Translations under genes and position numbers: made by a program
Origin: Paenibacillus sp. RC67
Lineage (GTDB): Bacteria; Bacillota; Bacilli; Paenibacillales; NBRC-103111
Assembly (NCBI RefSeq): GCF_030020805.1
Contig: NZ_CP125098.1
Span: 7,731,501 to 7,795,500 of the forward strand
DNA: 64,000 nt
Direction: 5' to 3'
Notes under the pieces: model-generated
What the model saw: the letters and a program-made list of their open reading frames with translations, nothing else
Database searches by the model: none
Told to the model about the DNA's origin: nothing
In this document: positions 35,755 to 44,184 of the stretch, in pieces
Layout of the letters: the number at the start of each line of letters is the position of its first letter
Numbering within the stretch: position 1 is the first letter of the stretch

Positions 35755-37674
35755 ATGCTGGATCTATCCCTGTGCATGATCGTCAAAAATGAAGTGCAGC
35801 ATCTGGAAAGATGTCTGACTTCCATTCGCGATCTCGTTTGCGAAATTATTATAGGCGATACCGGCTCCGACGACGGTAGTATGGACATCGCCCGGAGATT
35901 TGGAGCCCGGATCGTTCCGGTCGCTTGGGAGGATAACTTTGCCCAAGCCCGCAATACCGTTCTGGCACAAGCCACCAGCTCATGGATTCTCGTTCTTGAC
36001 GCCGACGAGGAAGCAGTGGGCTGGAGCTGCTCAGCTATGCTCCCCTTGCTGTCTAACAGCGAAGTCTTCGGCTATTACATTCAGATGGTAAGCTATGTAG
36101 GTGATCCAGCCAGCCGTGAATTTGTCACGGATAGCGTCTGCCGTTTGTTTCGCAACGATCCGCGCATTCGCTTCCGAGGCAGAATTCATGAAGAAGCGGC
36201 CCAAAGCATTCAAGAGCTGCCAGGGTCGCCGATCGCCTTTTCCAGCCTAACTCTTGCTCACTATGGGTATTTGCAATCGGAAATCAAGCGTAAAGACAAG
36301 CACCTCCGCAATCTGTCCATCCTGGAGGAGGCTTTAGCAGAAGCTCCCGAGGATGTTTTGCTTCGTTATGCGCTCGGCACGGAGTATTTTCAAGCCGAGC
36401 AATATGCGGAAGCCGCCGCACTTCTACTCCCGTTACTAAATGAGATAAGCCCAAGCAACGGCTATGGGTCGGATCTGTACATCAAAGCAGCCTGCTCCCT
36501 CTACTTGCTCGGTCAAAACGAGCAAGCGTGCCAAATCATCGATGCAGGCCTAGCCCATTATGCCGATTTCAGTGACCTCTACGACCTCAAGGCAAGCATT
36601 CTTATGAAGCAGGGCAAGGCTACAGAGGCATTAGAATTATTAAACACGGCGCTTAGCTGCGGCGATGTGTCCGCAGCTTATACGACAACCTCCGGCTGCG
36701 GAACCTACCGGACGCATTGCTCTGCTGCACGTGTTTGCGAGAGGCTGCTCCGGTTCCAAGAAGCGCTGCGGCACTATGAATCGGCCCTGTCGTGTCGGCC
36801 CGATTATCTCCCCGCATGGACGGAGCTGGTTCCGTTCCTATTGCTGGACAATCGGCCCATCCGCCTGATCGGGCTGCTGCTGCGTTACCCTCAAGCACTG
36901 AACTCAGAGCTTCTGACTATCCTTATCCCTTCTGCCTTGAATGCACGATCGACAGAAATCGTTCAATATGTATTATTGAAATCTCCTTACAATAGCACGG
37001 TGATTCCTCCTCTGCTCGACGTCATGCGCCTCTTCCAAGAGGATAAGGATGAAGTCGCATGCTCTAAGCTCTACGACATGCTTCGTTCAACTCCCGGCGA
37101 CCCGATGCTTGTCCGATACTTATGGGCTGCTGCATGGAAAAGACAGGATGCGTCCCAAGCACGGCACGTGGCAGAACAAATCTGCAGCCATGATTCCCTC
37201 TATCTCGTTCAACTCATCATGGAAGGCTGTGAGCCAGCCGACTCTTCATTCTCCGACTGGCAGTCCATCCTCCAAATCCTCGTTCAGGTCGGAGCCTGGG
37301 AGTCCGTGCTTCGGCTGTATCGGCATGCCAACGGCCGCATGGAGCTCGGAACCATTCCGCCATCCCTCTTGTGCGGCTTGCTGAAGGCTCCGTCAGGCAT
37401 AAAAAAAGAATGGTGCCGCCTCTACGAAAATGACTTCTCCAAAGCACACCAGAGCCGCTTCCCGAATACGGCGGAGAAGTTCATTTTCACGCTTCTGGCT
37501 CAATCGTGCGGCACCTTTCTCGACTTACCTGCATCACATAGCAGCTCACCAACCAGCCCTGCTGCTCATATAGGAGAAGCTAGCTTGCAGTTGGCTAAAG
37601 CTTCCTATTACGGCAGCCTTGCGATAGAATGGTCTGACTTTCGAATCTATTTCCGAAGCTTCTCTTTTCGCTGA
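35755..37674 (+). CDS. GT2 glycosyltransferase - TPR fusion (3)
   Basis: 639 residues, third tandem paralogue: SLCMIVKNEVQHLERCLTSI, IIGDTGSDDGSMDIA, VLDADEEA, then TPR repeats and a less conserved C-terminal ~200 residues without clear motifs. ATG 35755 follows GGAGG, 8 bases after the previous stop. It converges on the operon at 37681-40689 with only six bases between stops and no obvious terminator. Confidence 0.88.
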   Translation: MLDLSLCMIVKNEVQHLERCLTSIRDLVCEIIIGDTGSDDGSMDIARRFGARIVPVAWEDNFAQARNTVLAQATSSWILVLDADEEAVGWSCSAMLPLLSNSEVFGYYIQMVSYVGDPASREFVTDSVCRLFRNDPRIRFRGRIHEEAAQSIQELPGSPIAFSSLTLAHYGYLQSEIKRKDKHLRNLSILEEALAEAPEDVLLRYALGTEYFQAEQYAEAAALLLPLLNEISPSNGYGSDLYIKAACSLYLLGQNEQACQIIDAGLAHYADFSDLYDLKASILMKQGKATEALELLNTALSCGDVSAAYTTTSGCGTYRTHCSAARVCERLLRFQEALRHYESALSCRPDYLPAWTELVPFLLLDNRPIRLIGLLLRYPQALNSELLTILIPSALNARSTEIVQYVLLKSPYNSTVIPPLLDVMRLFQEDKDEVACSKLYDMLRSTPGDPMLVRYLWAAAWKRQDASQARHVAEQICSHDSLYLVQLIMEGCEPADSSFSDWQSILQILVQVGAWESVLRLYRHANGRMELGTIPPSLLCGLLKAPSGIKKEWCRLYENDFSKAHQSRFPNTAEKFIFTLLAQSCGTFLDLPASHSSSPTSPAAHIGEASLQLAKASYYGSLAIEWSDFRIYFRSFSFR

Positions 37675-37680
37675 AAGTCA

Positions 37681-38796
37681 TCAAGAGATGAATTCGCTTA
37701 GAATCTCACTCCACTTCGCTCTCCAAATCGACTTATCGAAAGCTAACGCCGTTGCACGTGCGTTAGTACCGAGTCTTTCACGAAGCCCCTTATTCTCGAT
37801 TAAGACGCTGACCGCCGTAAATATCCGTTCTTCAGTTGGCGTCACGAGCATTCCATTAAACCCGTCGATAATTAGATCGTTGAGTCCCCCTACATTCCCG
37901 CTAACGACTGGCAGGCCGCAGCTCAACGCTTCCAGACAGGAATAAGACGTTCCTTCCGAGAAAATTGTCGGGATAACAGCTATATCGGCCTGTCGGTAAG
38001 CTTCTGCCATCTGATGGAAGGTATAGGCTTGATGGCGAATTCTTCCCTTGTGAGGGTGACTATCCAGCCATAACAGAAACGCCATCGTCATGAGATTGCC
38101 GTCTATCACCTCGCCGGCAAATTCAATAGTAACGTGCGGATAGGCTTCAAGCAGCCTGTCCGCGGCAAGCATCATAGGTACGATCCCTCGTTCAATGCTG
38201 ATTCTTCTTGGATATAAGATGTGTAAGGAGTCGGGATTTTCCTTTATGTGACCAGCTGGAACATATTCCTTAGTGTCAACGGCATTGGGAAGAAGAACGA
38301 TCTGTTCAGGGTCGGTGAAGGAACAGACTGCCCGACAATAGGTTAAAAAATGAGAATCGACGGTAATAATCCGGTTCAAATGCCGGAGAGCATTCTGGAT
38401 GTACTGTGCTATGCCGGCCTTATGTTCCGGAGGGAACATCGGACTATCCCAATTAATGCCATGGCAGATGCCTAGGCTCCCGGGTTTATAGATAATCGGC
38501 TGCCATATAAAACTGGCATAAATCAGCTTGCCTTCCGCCTTAGAGCCCATCCGGTTAAACACGTCGACGAGACCCTCTTTACTGGAATCGTAGCCAATAA
38601 TCCGAATGCCCTCCACCTCTTGGTGAAACGATCCGATCCCCGATAATTGGTGAACTACAGGCTGGCAGCCCAGCTCCCGGATAAGGAACGAGAGGTCATA
38701 AAGATACCTTTCCAGACCACCGCCATATATTTTGTCCGTTTTTCCATTATAGGCATCCGCAAAGCTATGCGTAAGAATACCGATTTCTCGTGTCAT
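37681..38796 (-). CDS. GT-B (family 4-like) glycosyltransferase
   Basis: 371 residues. N-terminal acceptor domain with GGGLERYLYDLSFLIREL; C-terminal nucleotide-sugar domain with the EGTSYSCLEALSCGLPVVSG motif (E-x7-E) of retaining GT4 enzymes. ATG 38796 follows GGAGGAGG; the frame runs on to 38874 within the preceding gene. ATGA overlap with the upstream GT2 gene. Last gene of a three-gene operon. Confidence 0.9.
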   Translation of the reverse strand: MTREIGILTHSFADAYNGKTDKIYGGGLERYLYDLSFLIRELGCQPVVHQLSGIGSFHQEVEGIRIIGYDSSKEGLVDVFNRMGSKAEGKLIYASFIWQPIIYKPGSLGICHGINWDSPMFPPEHKAGIAQYIQNALRHLNRIITVDSHFLTYCRAVCSFTDPEQIVLLPNAVDTKEYVPAGHIKENPDSLHILYPRRISIERGIVPMMLAADRLLEAYPHVTIEFAGEVIDGNLMTMAFLLWLDSHPHKGRIRHQAYTFHQMAEAYRQADIAVIPTIFSEGTSYSCLEALSCGLPVVSGNVGGLNDLIIDGFNGMLVTPTEERIFTAVSVLIENKGLRERLGTNARATALAFDKSIWRAKWSEILSEFIS

Positions 38797-39530
38797 GTAT
38801 CCTCCTCCTCCTTCCAAGCTACCAAATTCGGATTCGGGTCCAATATCGAATGGTACTGCTCCAGATCTCCCCACTTTCCAAGCGGATCTCGCTCCATGTA
38901 ACGCAAGTATTTGCGCTTCAGCTCCTCGTCAGAGACGGCCCATCCATAATGCTTGACTCTAAGCTCCGTTAAAAAACCGGGCAGCGCCGCATACGTAAGG
39001 GGCAGCCGCGGCACATGATGATCCATTTTGGGAAAGAAGTAGTGATATTCCGGAATATATCGAACAAGTGTCCGCGTATGCCGCCGATGAATTTGCCAAT
39101 GCATATCGTCACGATAATGTGTCGTCCCACCCCAGAAGTCAAAGAAACGAAACCCTACCCAATCATATTGATCATGATCGATGATCGTCCGCATCCACAT
39201 TTTCGCCGTCTCTTCATAAAACTCATCTGCATCAACCGCCAGCAGCCAATCCGGCTTCATCGAACAAGCCGCATTCCACAATAACGAGCGAAGCTCCCAT
39301 TCCTTGTGAAATTTGGACTGTCCAAGTTCAATAAGTCTGGTCACTTTAGGAAACGCCTTACACAGCTTCACCGTATCATCCGTGCTAGCATCATCGACGA
39401 TAACAATATCGTCCACAAACTGACTCAGCTCTTGAAGCACTGCTTCCAAGTGGCGGTCCGCTTCATTTCGCACCTGCATAATCGCCATTAACCGGTTACC
39501 CGTCGTTTTGCGAATCGGCTCGTGAATCAT
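38793..39530 (-). CDS. GT2 family glycosyltransferase
   Basis: 245 residues, a short GT-A enzyme without TPRs: LMAIMQVRNEADRHLEAVL, IVIVDDASTDDTV and the metal site LLAVDADEFYEE. A Trp/His-rich central region (FRFFDFWGGTTHYRDDMHW) is distinctive. ATG 39530 follows GGGGGG at 8 bases; it overlaps the end of the previous gene by 35 bases and the next by 4. Confidence 0.88.
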   Translation of the reverse strand: MIHEPIRKTTGNRLMAIMQVRNEADRHLEAVLQELSQFVDDIVIVDDASTDDTVKLCKAFPKVTRLIELGQSKFHKEWELRSLLWNAACSMKPDWLLAVDADEFYEETAKMWMRTIIDHDQYDWVGFRFFDFWGGTTHYRDDMHWQIHRRHTRTLVRYIPEYHYFFPKMDHHVPRLPLTYAALPGFLTELRVKHYGWAVSDEELKRKYLRYMERDPLGKWGDLEQYHSILDPNPNLVAWKEEEDT

Positions 39531-40689
39531 CGTACAATCCCCCCAATACACTACGCGTCGCTTGATCCCATTGCTCCACTTCGGCAATGCTGTTTAACGC
39601 CCTCCAGTCGCTTACCGCGCCGCGAAGAAAGGATTGTACAGCCTTATGGCGTCCGCCACGGATAAGCTGGATAGTGCCACGAAGCATATCGGCTAAATGC
39701 CGTTCATCTGCCGGAACTCCAATTCGATCGAGCAGACGCAGGGCCTCTTCCCATCGGAACGCAAGAAGATAGTCGGACAAGATGAAATGGTCGGCATCCG
39801 AATCTCCTGAAGCTTGTTGCAGCGTACGAATTGCGGAATGGAAATCATCATTAAGACGAAAGATTTCGGCTTGAATGAAATCCAGCTTGCCTTTATCCAG
39901 CAGCTCGTATAACGTTTGTACGCTGCGCTTTTCCTCCTCGTTAAACGCCGTAATAGCGTAGATACGAATCGCGTGGTCCAGATTTCCGGCTTGTGCCTCG
40001 ATTGCTGAAAAAAACCGGAAATGGCTGCGTAGACAATCCGGATGATCCTTTAACATCATTTGTTCGAACGATACAGCCAAAAAATGCTTGGCGGACGGCT
40101 GTTCCAATAAATAGAGGTACGAAGCGAGCAAGTAGCATACCGTTTCGTGCTCTCCCCACTGCTTGTGCAATTTCCTGTAATAAGTGGCTCGTGATTCCCA
40201 CTGCAGATGCTTCCAAGGTACAGTCGGTTCGTCACGGTTAAGAGCCCGTACGGCTTCCTCCCACACTTTCGTCTCCTGTGCCTCATTAGGCAAATACAGT
40301 ACATTCTCGTGGCGGAAGCACTGCTCCAAATAGACTTTCTCGGAGTTGCTTCCAATTAATTGAGCTTGCGCTGCCAGCAGCGCATTGAACTTCGTATGAA
40401 AGCCGGAGCTTTCCTCTTCTTGATTTCGCTCCAATAAAGCAATCATTTTATGTGGAAGAATGCGATGGACATAAGGCAGCATAAATGGGGATGTAACTAG
40501 GGCCACATACTCATTCTTTTCAAGGTAAGAGAGGTCTTCAAGCGGGATTGGCTCTATTGCGTATTGCTCCTGCTCCTCCTTGCTGATAGCGCCGACAAAG
40601 AACGTACGTTCACAGTCAGGCAAGCGCTCGATGTAAGGCTTAAACGGGAATGATGCCCAGTCCTTATGGCTGTAAATGACGTATTTCAG
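39496..40689 (-). CDS. Hypothetical protein of the glycosyltransferase operon, probable CTG start
   Basis: 397 residues if read from CTG 40689, which gives the plausible N-terminus MKYVIYSHKDWASFPFKPY behind GAGGGGG; the first standard start, TTG 40623, would drop 22 residues and lacks a ribosome site. Residues about 1-150 look like an alpha/beta (GT-B-like) half domain; about 200-390 are TPR-like helices (NLDHAIRIYAITAFNEEEK). Function unknown. First gene of the operon with two glycosyltransferases, so a role in the same glycan pathway is likely. Confidence 0.7.
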   Translation of the reverse strand: MKYVIYSHKDWASFPFKPYIERLPDCERTFFVGAISKEEQEQYAIEPIPLEDLSYLEKNEYVALVTSPFMLPYVHRILPHKMIALLERNQEEESSGFHTKFNALLAAQAQLIGSNSEKVYLEQCFRHENVLYLPNEAQETKVWEEAVRALNRDEPTVPWKHLQWESRATYYRKLHKQWGEHETVCYLLASYLYLLEQPSAKHFLAVSFEQMMLKDHPDCLRSHFRFFSAIEAQAGNLDHAIRIYAITAFNEEEKRSVQTLYELLDKGKLDFIQAEIFRLNDDFHSAIRTLQQASGDSDADHFILSDYLLAFRWEEALRLLDRIGVPADERHLADMLRGTIQLIRGGRHKAVQSFLRGAVSDWRALNSIAEVEQWDQATRSVLGGLYDDSRADSQNDG

Positions 40690-40805
40690 GCCAATTCCCC
40701 CTCTTTGTAAAATCCACTCTCTCCATCATATTGAGCAGCAGGGCATTTTGCTTGGGTAAGTCACCTATTGTGGGTGTAACGGCTTTTTAAGAAAATCTAC
40801 GGATA

Positions 40806-40910
40806 GCTAAAATAACCCCACAAAGTGGCCACTTTGTGGGGCCTTGCCTTCGAAGCTGGTTCAGGTACTTTGCGGGGTGCCCCGAAATTTATAAATTCTA
40901 AAATGTTAAA
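40806..40910. repeat. Dispersed hairpin repeat, copy 2, with perfect 26-base palindrome
   Basis: Homologous to 18651-18743 over about 90 bases, in the same orientation. This copy has an extra 13 or so bases that turn its left end (40816-40841) into a perfect palindrome with half-site CCCCACAAAGTGG. The 286-base gap 40690-40975 otherwise holds only the terminator. Confidence 0.78.
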
Positions 40911-40949
40911 AAGAGCCGAAATCCCGCCATGGCAGGTTTCCGACTCTTT
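40909..40949 (-). terminator. Terminator of the FAD-dependent enzyme gene
   Basis: Stem AAAGAG(C)CG.. / CG(A)CTCTTT with an inner GCCATGGC; on the minus strand it ends in TTTTT. Confidence 0.78.
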
Positions 40950-40975
40950 AATCCTTCACTCTACTTTAATTATTA

Positions 40976-42412
40976 TCATCCTTTACGTTCCACGATCGAA
41001 CGGGCAATCCATACACCGGCCGCACCCGCTTGAGCCAATCCCCTTGTTACACCGGCACCATCGCCTCCGCAGTACAAGCCTGCAATTTCACTCTCTAAAT
41101 GCAGGTTCAGCTTCGGTCTGGCCGAATAAAATTTAGCCTCTACACCGTAAAACAACGTATGCTCTGAGGCAATCCCAGGGGTTACCTTATCCAATGCTTC
41201 GACCATTTCGATCAAGCTCTTCATCGTGTTGTAAGGCAGCACCAGTCCCAAATCTCCAGGCACAGCTTCTTTGAGCGTCGGCTCAAGAAATCCTTCCTTA
41301 ATACGCCCTTCTGTAGAGCGACGTCCGCGAATGATGTCTCCGTACTTCTGAACAATGACGCCTCCACTGGACAGATCGTTAGCCCGTTTGCATATTTCTC
41401 TCGCATACTCGTTAGGCTTATCGAACGGTTCCGTGAATCGGTGTGACACTAGCAGAGCAAAGTTCGTATTGGTAGACCCGAGCGCAGGGTCCTTGTAAGC
41501 GTGACCGTTAGCAGCCATCACACCGCTGTGATTCTCAACAACAACATGCCCCGACGGATTGCTGCAAAAGGTACGGACGCGAGTTCCTACCGAGGTGTTA
41601 TATATAAATTTGCCTTCATACAAATGCTCATTAATCTCACGCATGACGACATCGGACGTTTCCACTCGAACCCCAACATCAACCTGGTTGTTGAACATTT
41701 TAATCCGGCGTTTTTTCAAAATGTCGGTCAGCCAAGCAGATCCGTCTCTTCCTGGTACGATAACAACGTAATCCGCCTCGATTTCTTCGCCATTCTTTAA
41801 CGCCACCCCAACGGCTCGATAGGCTCCGTTATCCTTCACCGTCAAGATATCAGCCACTTCGGTCTTATACATCATGTCGATATGCTGCTTCAAGTATTGG
41901 TTGATCGATTGCAGGATTTGCAAGTTTTTCTCCGTACCCAAATGGCGCACCTGCGCACGAAGCAGCTTCAAGCCCGCCGCATAGCCACGCTGCTCGATAG
42001 AACGAACAACCTCTGTCATCGGATCGGTAATCGTATCAGGAGCACCATGCTCTAGATTGATTCCATCCACATATTTGATCAGATCCAGCACCTGCGAAGG
42101 AGGCAAATATTCCGTGAGCCATCCGCCGAACTCCGTAGTAATGTTAAACTTGCCGTCACTATAGGCTCCTGCTCCACCAAAACCGGCGGTGATGGAACAG
42201 GCAGGAAGACAACCAGCAAACTCCTTTTTGCCTGCCGCAGGCGGGCACAGCTTTATTTTCTCTTCCAATATCGGACAGCGCCGGCTGTCGATATCGTGTC
42301 CTTTATCAATTAATAACACTTTCAAATGGGATGCTTTCAACAACAATTCATACGCGGCAAAAATCCCCGCCGGTCCGGCTCCAACAATAATGACGTCGTA
42401 ACGTTTGCTCAT
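40976..42412 (-). CDS. FAD-dependent dehydrogenase, COG2509-like
   Basis: 478-residue flavoprotein. N-terminal dinucleotide fold DVIIVGAGPAGIFAAYELL; a Cys-containing stretch (DSRRCPILEEKIKLCPP, then FAGCLPACSIT) and GGAGAYSDGKFN are typical of this uncharacterised group; C-terminal FAD-binding GLYCGGDGAGVTRGLAQAGAAG is seen in two parts. Cytosolic; reaction unknown. ATG 42412 follows GGAGGG. Its long leader holds a guanine-type riboswitch and a second terminator-like hairpin. Confidence 0.88.
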   Translation of the reverse strand: MSKRYDVIIVGAGPAGIFAAYELLLKASHLKVLLIDKGHDIDSRRCPILEEKIKLCPPAAGKKEFAGCLPACSITAGFGGAGAYSDGKFNITTEFGGWLTEYLPPSQVLDLIKYVDGINLEHGAPDTITDPMTEVVRSIEQRGYAAGLKLLRAQVRHLGTEKNLQILQSINQYLKQHIDMMYKTEVADILTVKDNGAYRAVGVALKNGEEIEADYVVIVPGRDGSAWLTDILKKRRIKMFNNQVDVGVRVETSDVVMREINEHLYEGKFIYNTSVGTRVRTFCSNPSGHVVVENHSGVMAANGHAYKDPALGSTNTNFALLVSHRFTEPFDKPNEYAREICKRANDLSSGGVIVQKYGDIIRGRRSTEGRIKEGFLEPTLKEAVPGDLGLVLPYNTMKSLIEMVEALDKVTPGIASEHTLFYGVEAKFYSARPKLNLHLESEIAGLYCGGDGAGVTRGLAQAGAAGVWIARSIVERKG

Positions 42413-42434
42413 CTTCTTTGTCCCTCCAAAGTTT

Positions 42435-42464
42435 AAGAAAAATTATGCCAGCCTTTGCGGGCAT
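42435..42464 (-). terminator. Second terminator-like hairpin in the leader of the FAD gene
   Basis: On the minus strand ATGCCCGC, AAAG, GCTGGCAT, then AATTTTTC, just before the ribosome site of the gene at 42412. It may be a further attenuation point or hide the ribosome site. Confidence 0.5.
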
Positions 42465-42565
42465 ACCTAATCCCCCAAAAAAGTGAAGCATGCCATCTGA
42501 CCAACCTCTATTCTCTTGGGGAAACATCCGCTATCCTTGTGGGATCCATTTGCTCAGCTGCGCAT

Positions 42566-42672
42566 AAAAAAATCCCGACCCTCGAATGGATGCGGAAAAC
42601 CCGCCCACTCGTAGTCAGGAATTATCGGTTCCTTGTAGAGACCCTCGACCCGTATTGCCGAAGATATACGAA
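42566..42672 (-). promoter_or_regulatory. Guanine-type purine riboswitch with overlapping terminator
   Basis: The aptamer (42672-42608, minus strand) aligns with the xpt aptamer: P1 TTCGTA/TACGAG, P2 CTTCGGC/GTCGAGG, L2 AATACGG, core TCTCTAC, P3 AGGAA/TTCCT, L3 CCGATAA, then GACTACGA with C at the specificity position (guanine class). The terminator 42623-42566 uses the P3 and P1 3' strands as its left arm (AATTCCTGAC, then CGAGTGG) and ends in seven T. Aptamer and terminator are therefore exclusive: ligand should turn expression on. The rest of 42413-42988 holds no gene. Confidence 0.82.
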
Positions 42673-42711
42673 CAGTTACTCAACCTATGTCATATTCTAT
42701 TGCCACTACGA

Positions 42712-42740
42712 ATGGTAAAGTAAATCACTACATATGTCAA
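42712..42740 (-). promoter_or_regulatory. Promoter of the guanine riboswitch transcript
   Basis: On the minus strand TTGACA (42735-42740), 17 bases, TACCAT (42712-42717), about 40 bases before the aptamer. Confidence 0.65.
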
Positions 42741-42988
42741 GGGGATATAGCTTATTTATTCGTATTTAGTGCTTAAGTCCAGTTAATAAATTTAATATAT
42801 CATTTTATATAGAGAAAAATCCGAACATTAATTATTTTTACAAATAAAGAAATAGTATATGTTTGTATTTATTTTTCCAGTAAAAAGGGAATAGCGACTT
42901 ACTTCACGAATATTTTATGACGTATCTCATGTGGTACAGGAGTGAGCTAAGCTATGATTCAATGTTTTGGTGAAGGGAGGTTTCCTCG

Positions 42989-43183
42989 ATGGTTATTTCG
43001 GTCATTCTTATGCTGTTAGGTGTGCTAATGATAAGCAAGCCTTCTATTGTTTGGATAATAACCGAGAGTTGGAAATCCAATGATGCGACGGAACCTTCAG
43101 ACTTGTACATTGTATCCACTCGTTTTGGAGGGATCATGCTTTCTCTGGCTGGCATTGCGGGAATCATTGCTTTGAACTTGTGA
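42989..43183 (+). CDS. Small membrane protein (DUF6199-like)
   Basis: 64 residues with two hydrophobic helices (about 1-24 and 45-63) joined by a short polar loop with WKSNDATEPSDLY. The pattern ISKPSIVWIITESWK resembles the small DUF6199 family, function unknown. ATG 42989 follows GGGAGG. It starts a plus-strand cluster with ybaK and two acetyltransferases. Confidence 0.75.
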   Translation: MVISVILMLLGVLMISKPSIVWIITESWKSNDATEPSDLYIVSTRFGGIMLSLAGIAGIIALNL

Positions 43184-43211
43184 ACATAAACAGGAACAGG
43201 AGCAAACAACT

Positions 43212-43661
43212 ATGGACGACGATTTAATCCATCTTCTTGAGGAGCATCAGATCAACTACGAAATCATTGACCACAACGAACCAATTCGATCCGCTCAAGA
43301 AGGAGCTGCGTTTTTTGGAATTGAGATCGGGCAAACAGCACCGACATTGATACTGAAGTCCGGAACGACAATGTATGCTTTTATTATGTCTGGGGACTAT
43401 GGGAAGATTGATTTTGACGTAATCAAGCAACTATTGCAATGTGAGGAACTAAAACTTGCCAAGCCCCTAGAGGTAGAAGAAGCTACCGGATACTCGGTAG
43501 GAAGCGTCCCTTTAATAGGCCATGGCTTGCCCACTATCATTGACAGACGCCTTCATCGTTATCCTTATGTCTACGGAGGTACCGGAGCAGTTACAAGCAC
43601 TTTAAAAATAGGACCCCAAGATATAGAAAAATTGAACCATATTATAGCCTATGATCGCTGA
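43212..43661 (+). CDS. YbaK/EbsC-family aminoacyl-tRNA deacylase
   Basis: 149-residue single-domain protein of the YbaK/ProX-like editing family, which hydrolyses mischarged tRNAs in the cytosol. Seen: QTAPTLILKSGTTMYAFIMSGD, KLAKPLEVEEATGYSVGSVPLIGHG (in part GYSVGSVPLIG) with the conserved Lys and Gly loop, and TGAVTSTLKIGPQDI. The tRNA and amino acid handled are unknown. ATG 43212 follows AGGAG. Confidence 0.9.
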   Translation: MDDDLIHLLEEHQINYEIIDHNEPIRSAQEGAAFFGIEIGQTAPTLILKSGTTMYAFIMSGDYGKIDFDVIKQLLQCEELKLAKPLEVEEATGYSVGSVPLIGHGLPTIIDRRLHRYPYVYGGTGAVTSTLKIGPQDIEKLNHIIAYDR

Positions 43662-43693
43662 ATAGACTGAATGAGCTATAAGAAGGAGCACCT

Positions 43694-44152
43694 ATGGAAA
43701 CTACAGGTACACTAAGAATCGAACCGATTTCCGAACAGAATCAAGACCAAGTTAAGCAATTCGTGCTTGATGGCTTAGCGGAGCATTTTGGGTTCCTGGA
43801 TACCTCTCTAAATCCTGATCTTCATAACATCATCGACCATTATACGAATCAAGGGCATGTCTTTTTAGTAGGATGTGTCGAAAATGAAGCCGTATGCTGC
43901 GGAGCATTGATCCCCTATGATGATCATACAGGAAGAATCGTACGCATGTCGGTTAAGAAGACTTATCGAAGGCACGGCTATGCAAGCCGAATTATAAAAG
44001 CATTAGAAGAGGAAGCCACGCGTCAGGGCTACTCCGGCATTATGCTCAAAACATTAGCTCATTGGGCGGATGCGGTCGGCTTTTATCAGTCCAAGGGGTA
44101 CGAACAGAACCGGTTCGAAGGCGACAGTGTCGTGATGACCAAAGCATTATAA
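43694..44152 (+). CDS. GNAT-family N-acetyltransferase
   Basis: 152 residues. Acetyl-CoA site IVRMSVKKTYRRHGYASRII (R-x-x-G-x-A) followed by MLKTLAHWADAVGFYQSKGY. ATG 43694 has AAGGAG 6 bases ahead, 32 bases after ybaK. Substrate unknown. Confidence 0.9.
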   Translation: METTGTLRIEPISEQNQDQVKQFVLDGLAEHFGFLDTSLNPDLHNIIDHYTNQGHVFLVGCVENEAVCCGALIPYDDHTGRIVRMSVKKTYRRHGYASRIIKALEEEATRQGYSGIMLKTLAHWADAVGFYQSKGYEQNRFEGDSVVMTKAL

Positions 44153-44184
44153 CCAACCAAGTCTTGTTAAGGTGGATGAACTCG

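Noticed and set aside
42455-42718. Plus-strand open frame of 87 codons upstream of the small membrane protein
   Set aside because: It lies opposite the guanine riboswitch and its terminators, and has no ribosome site.
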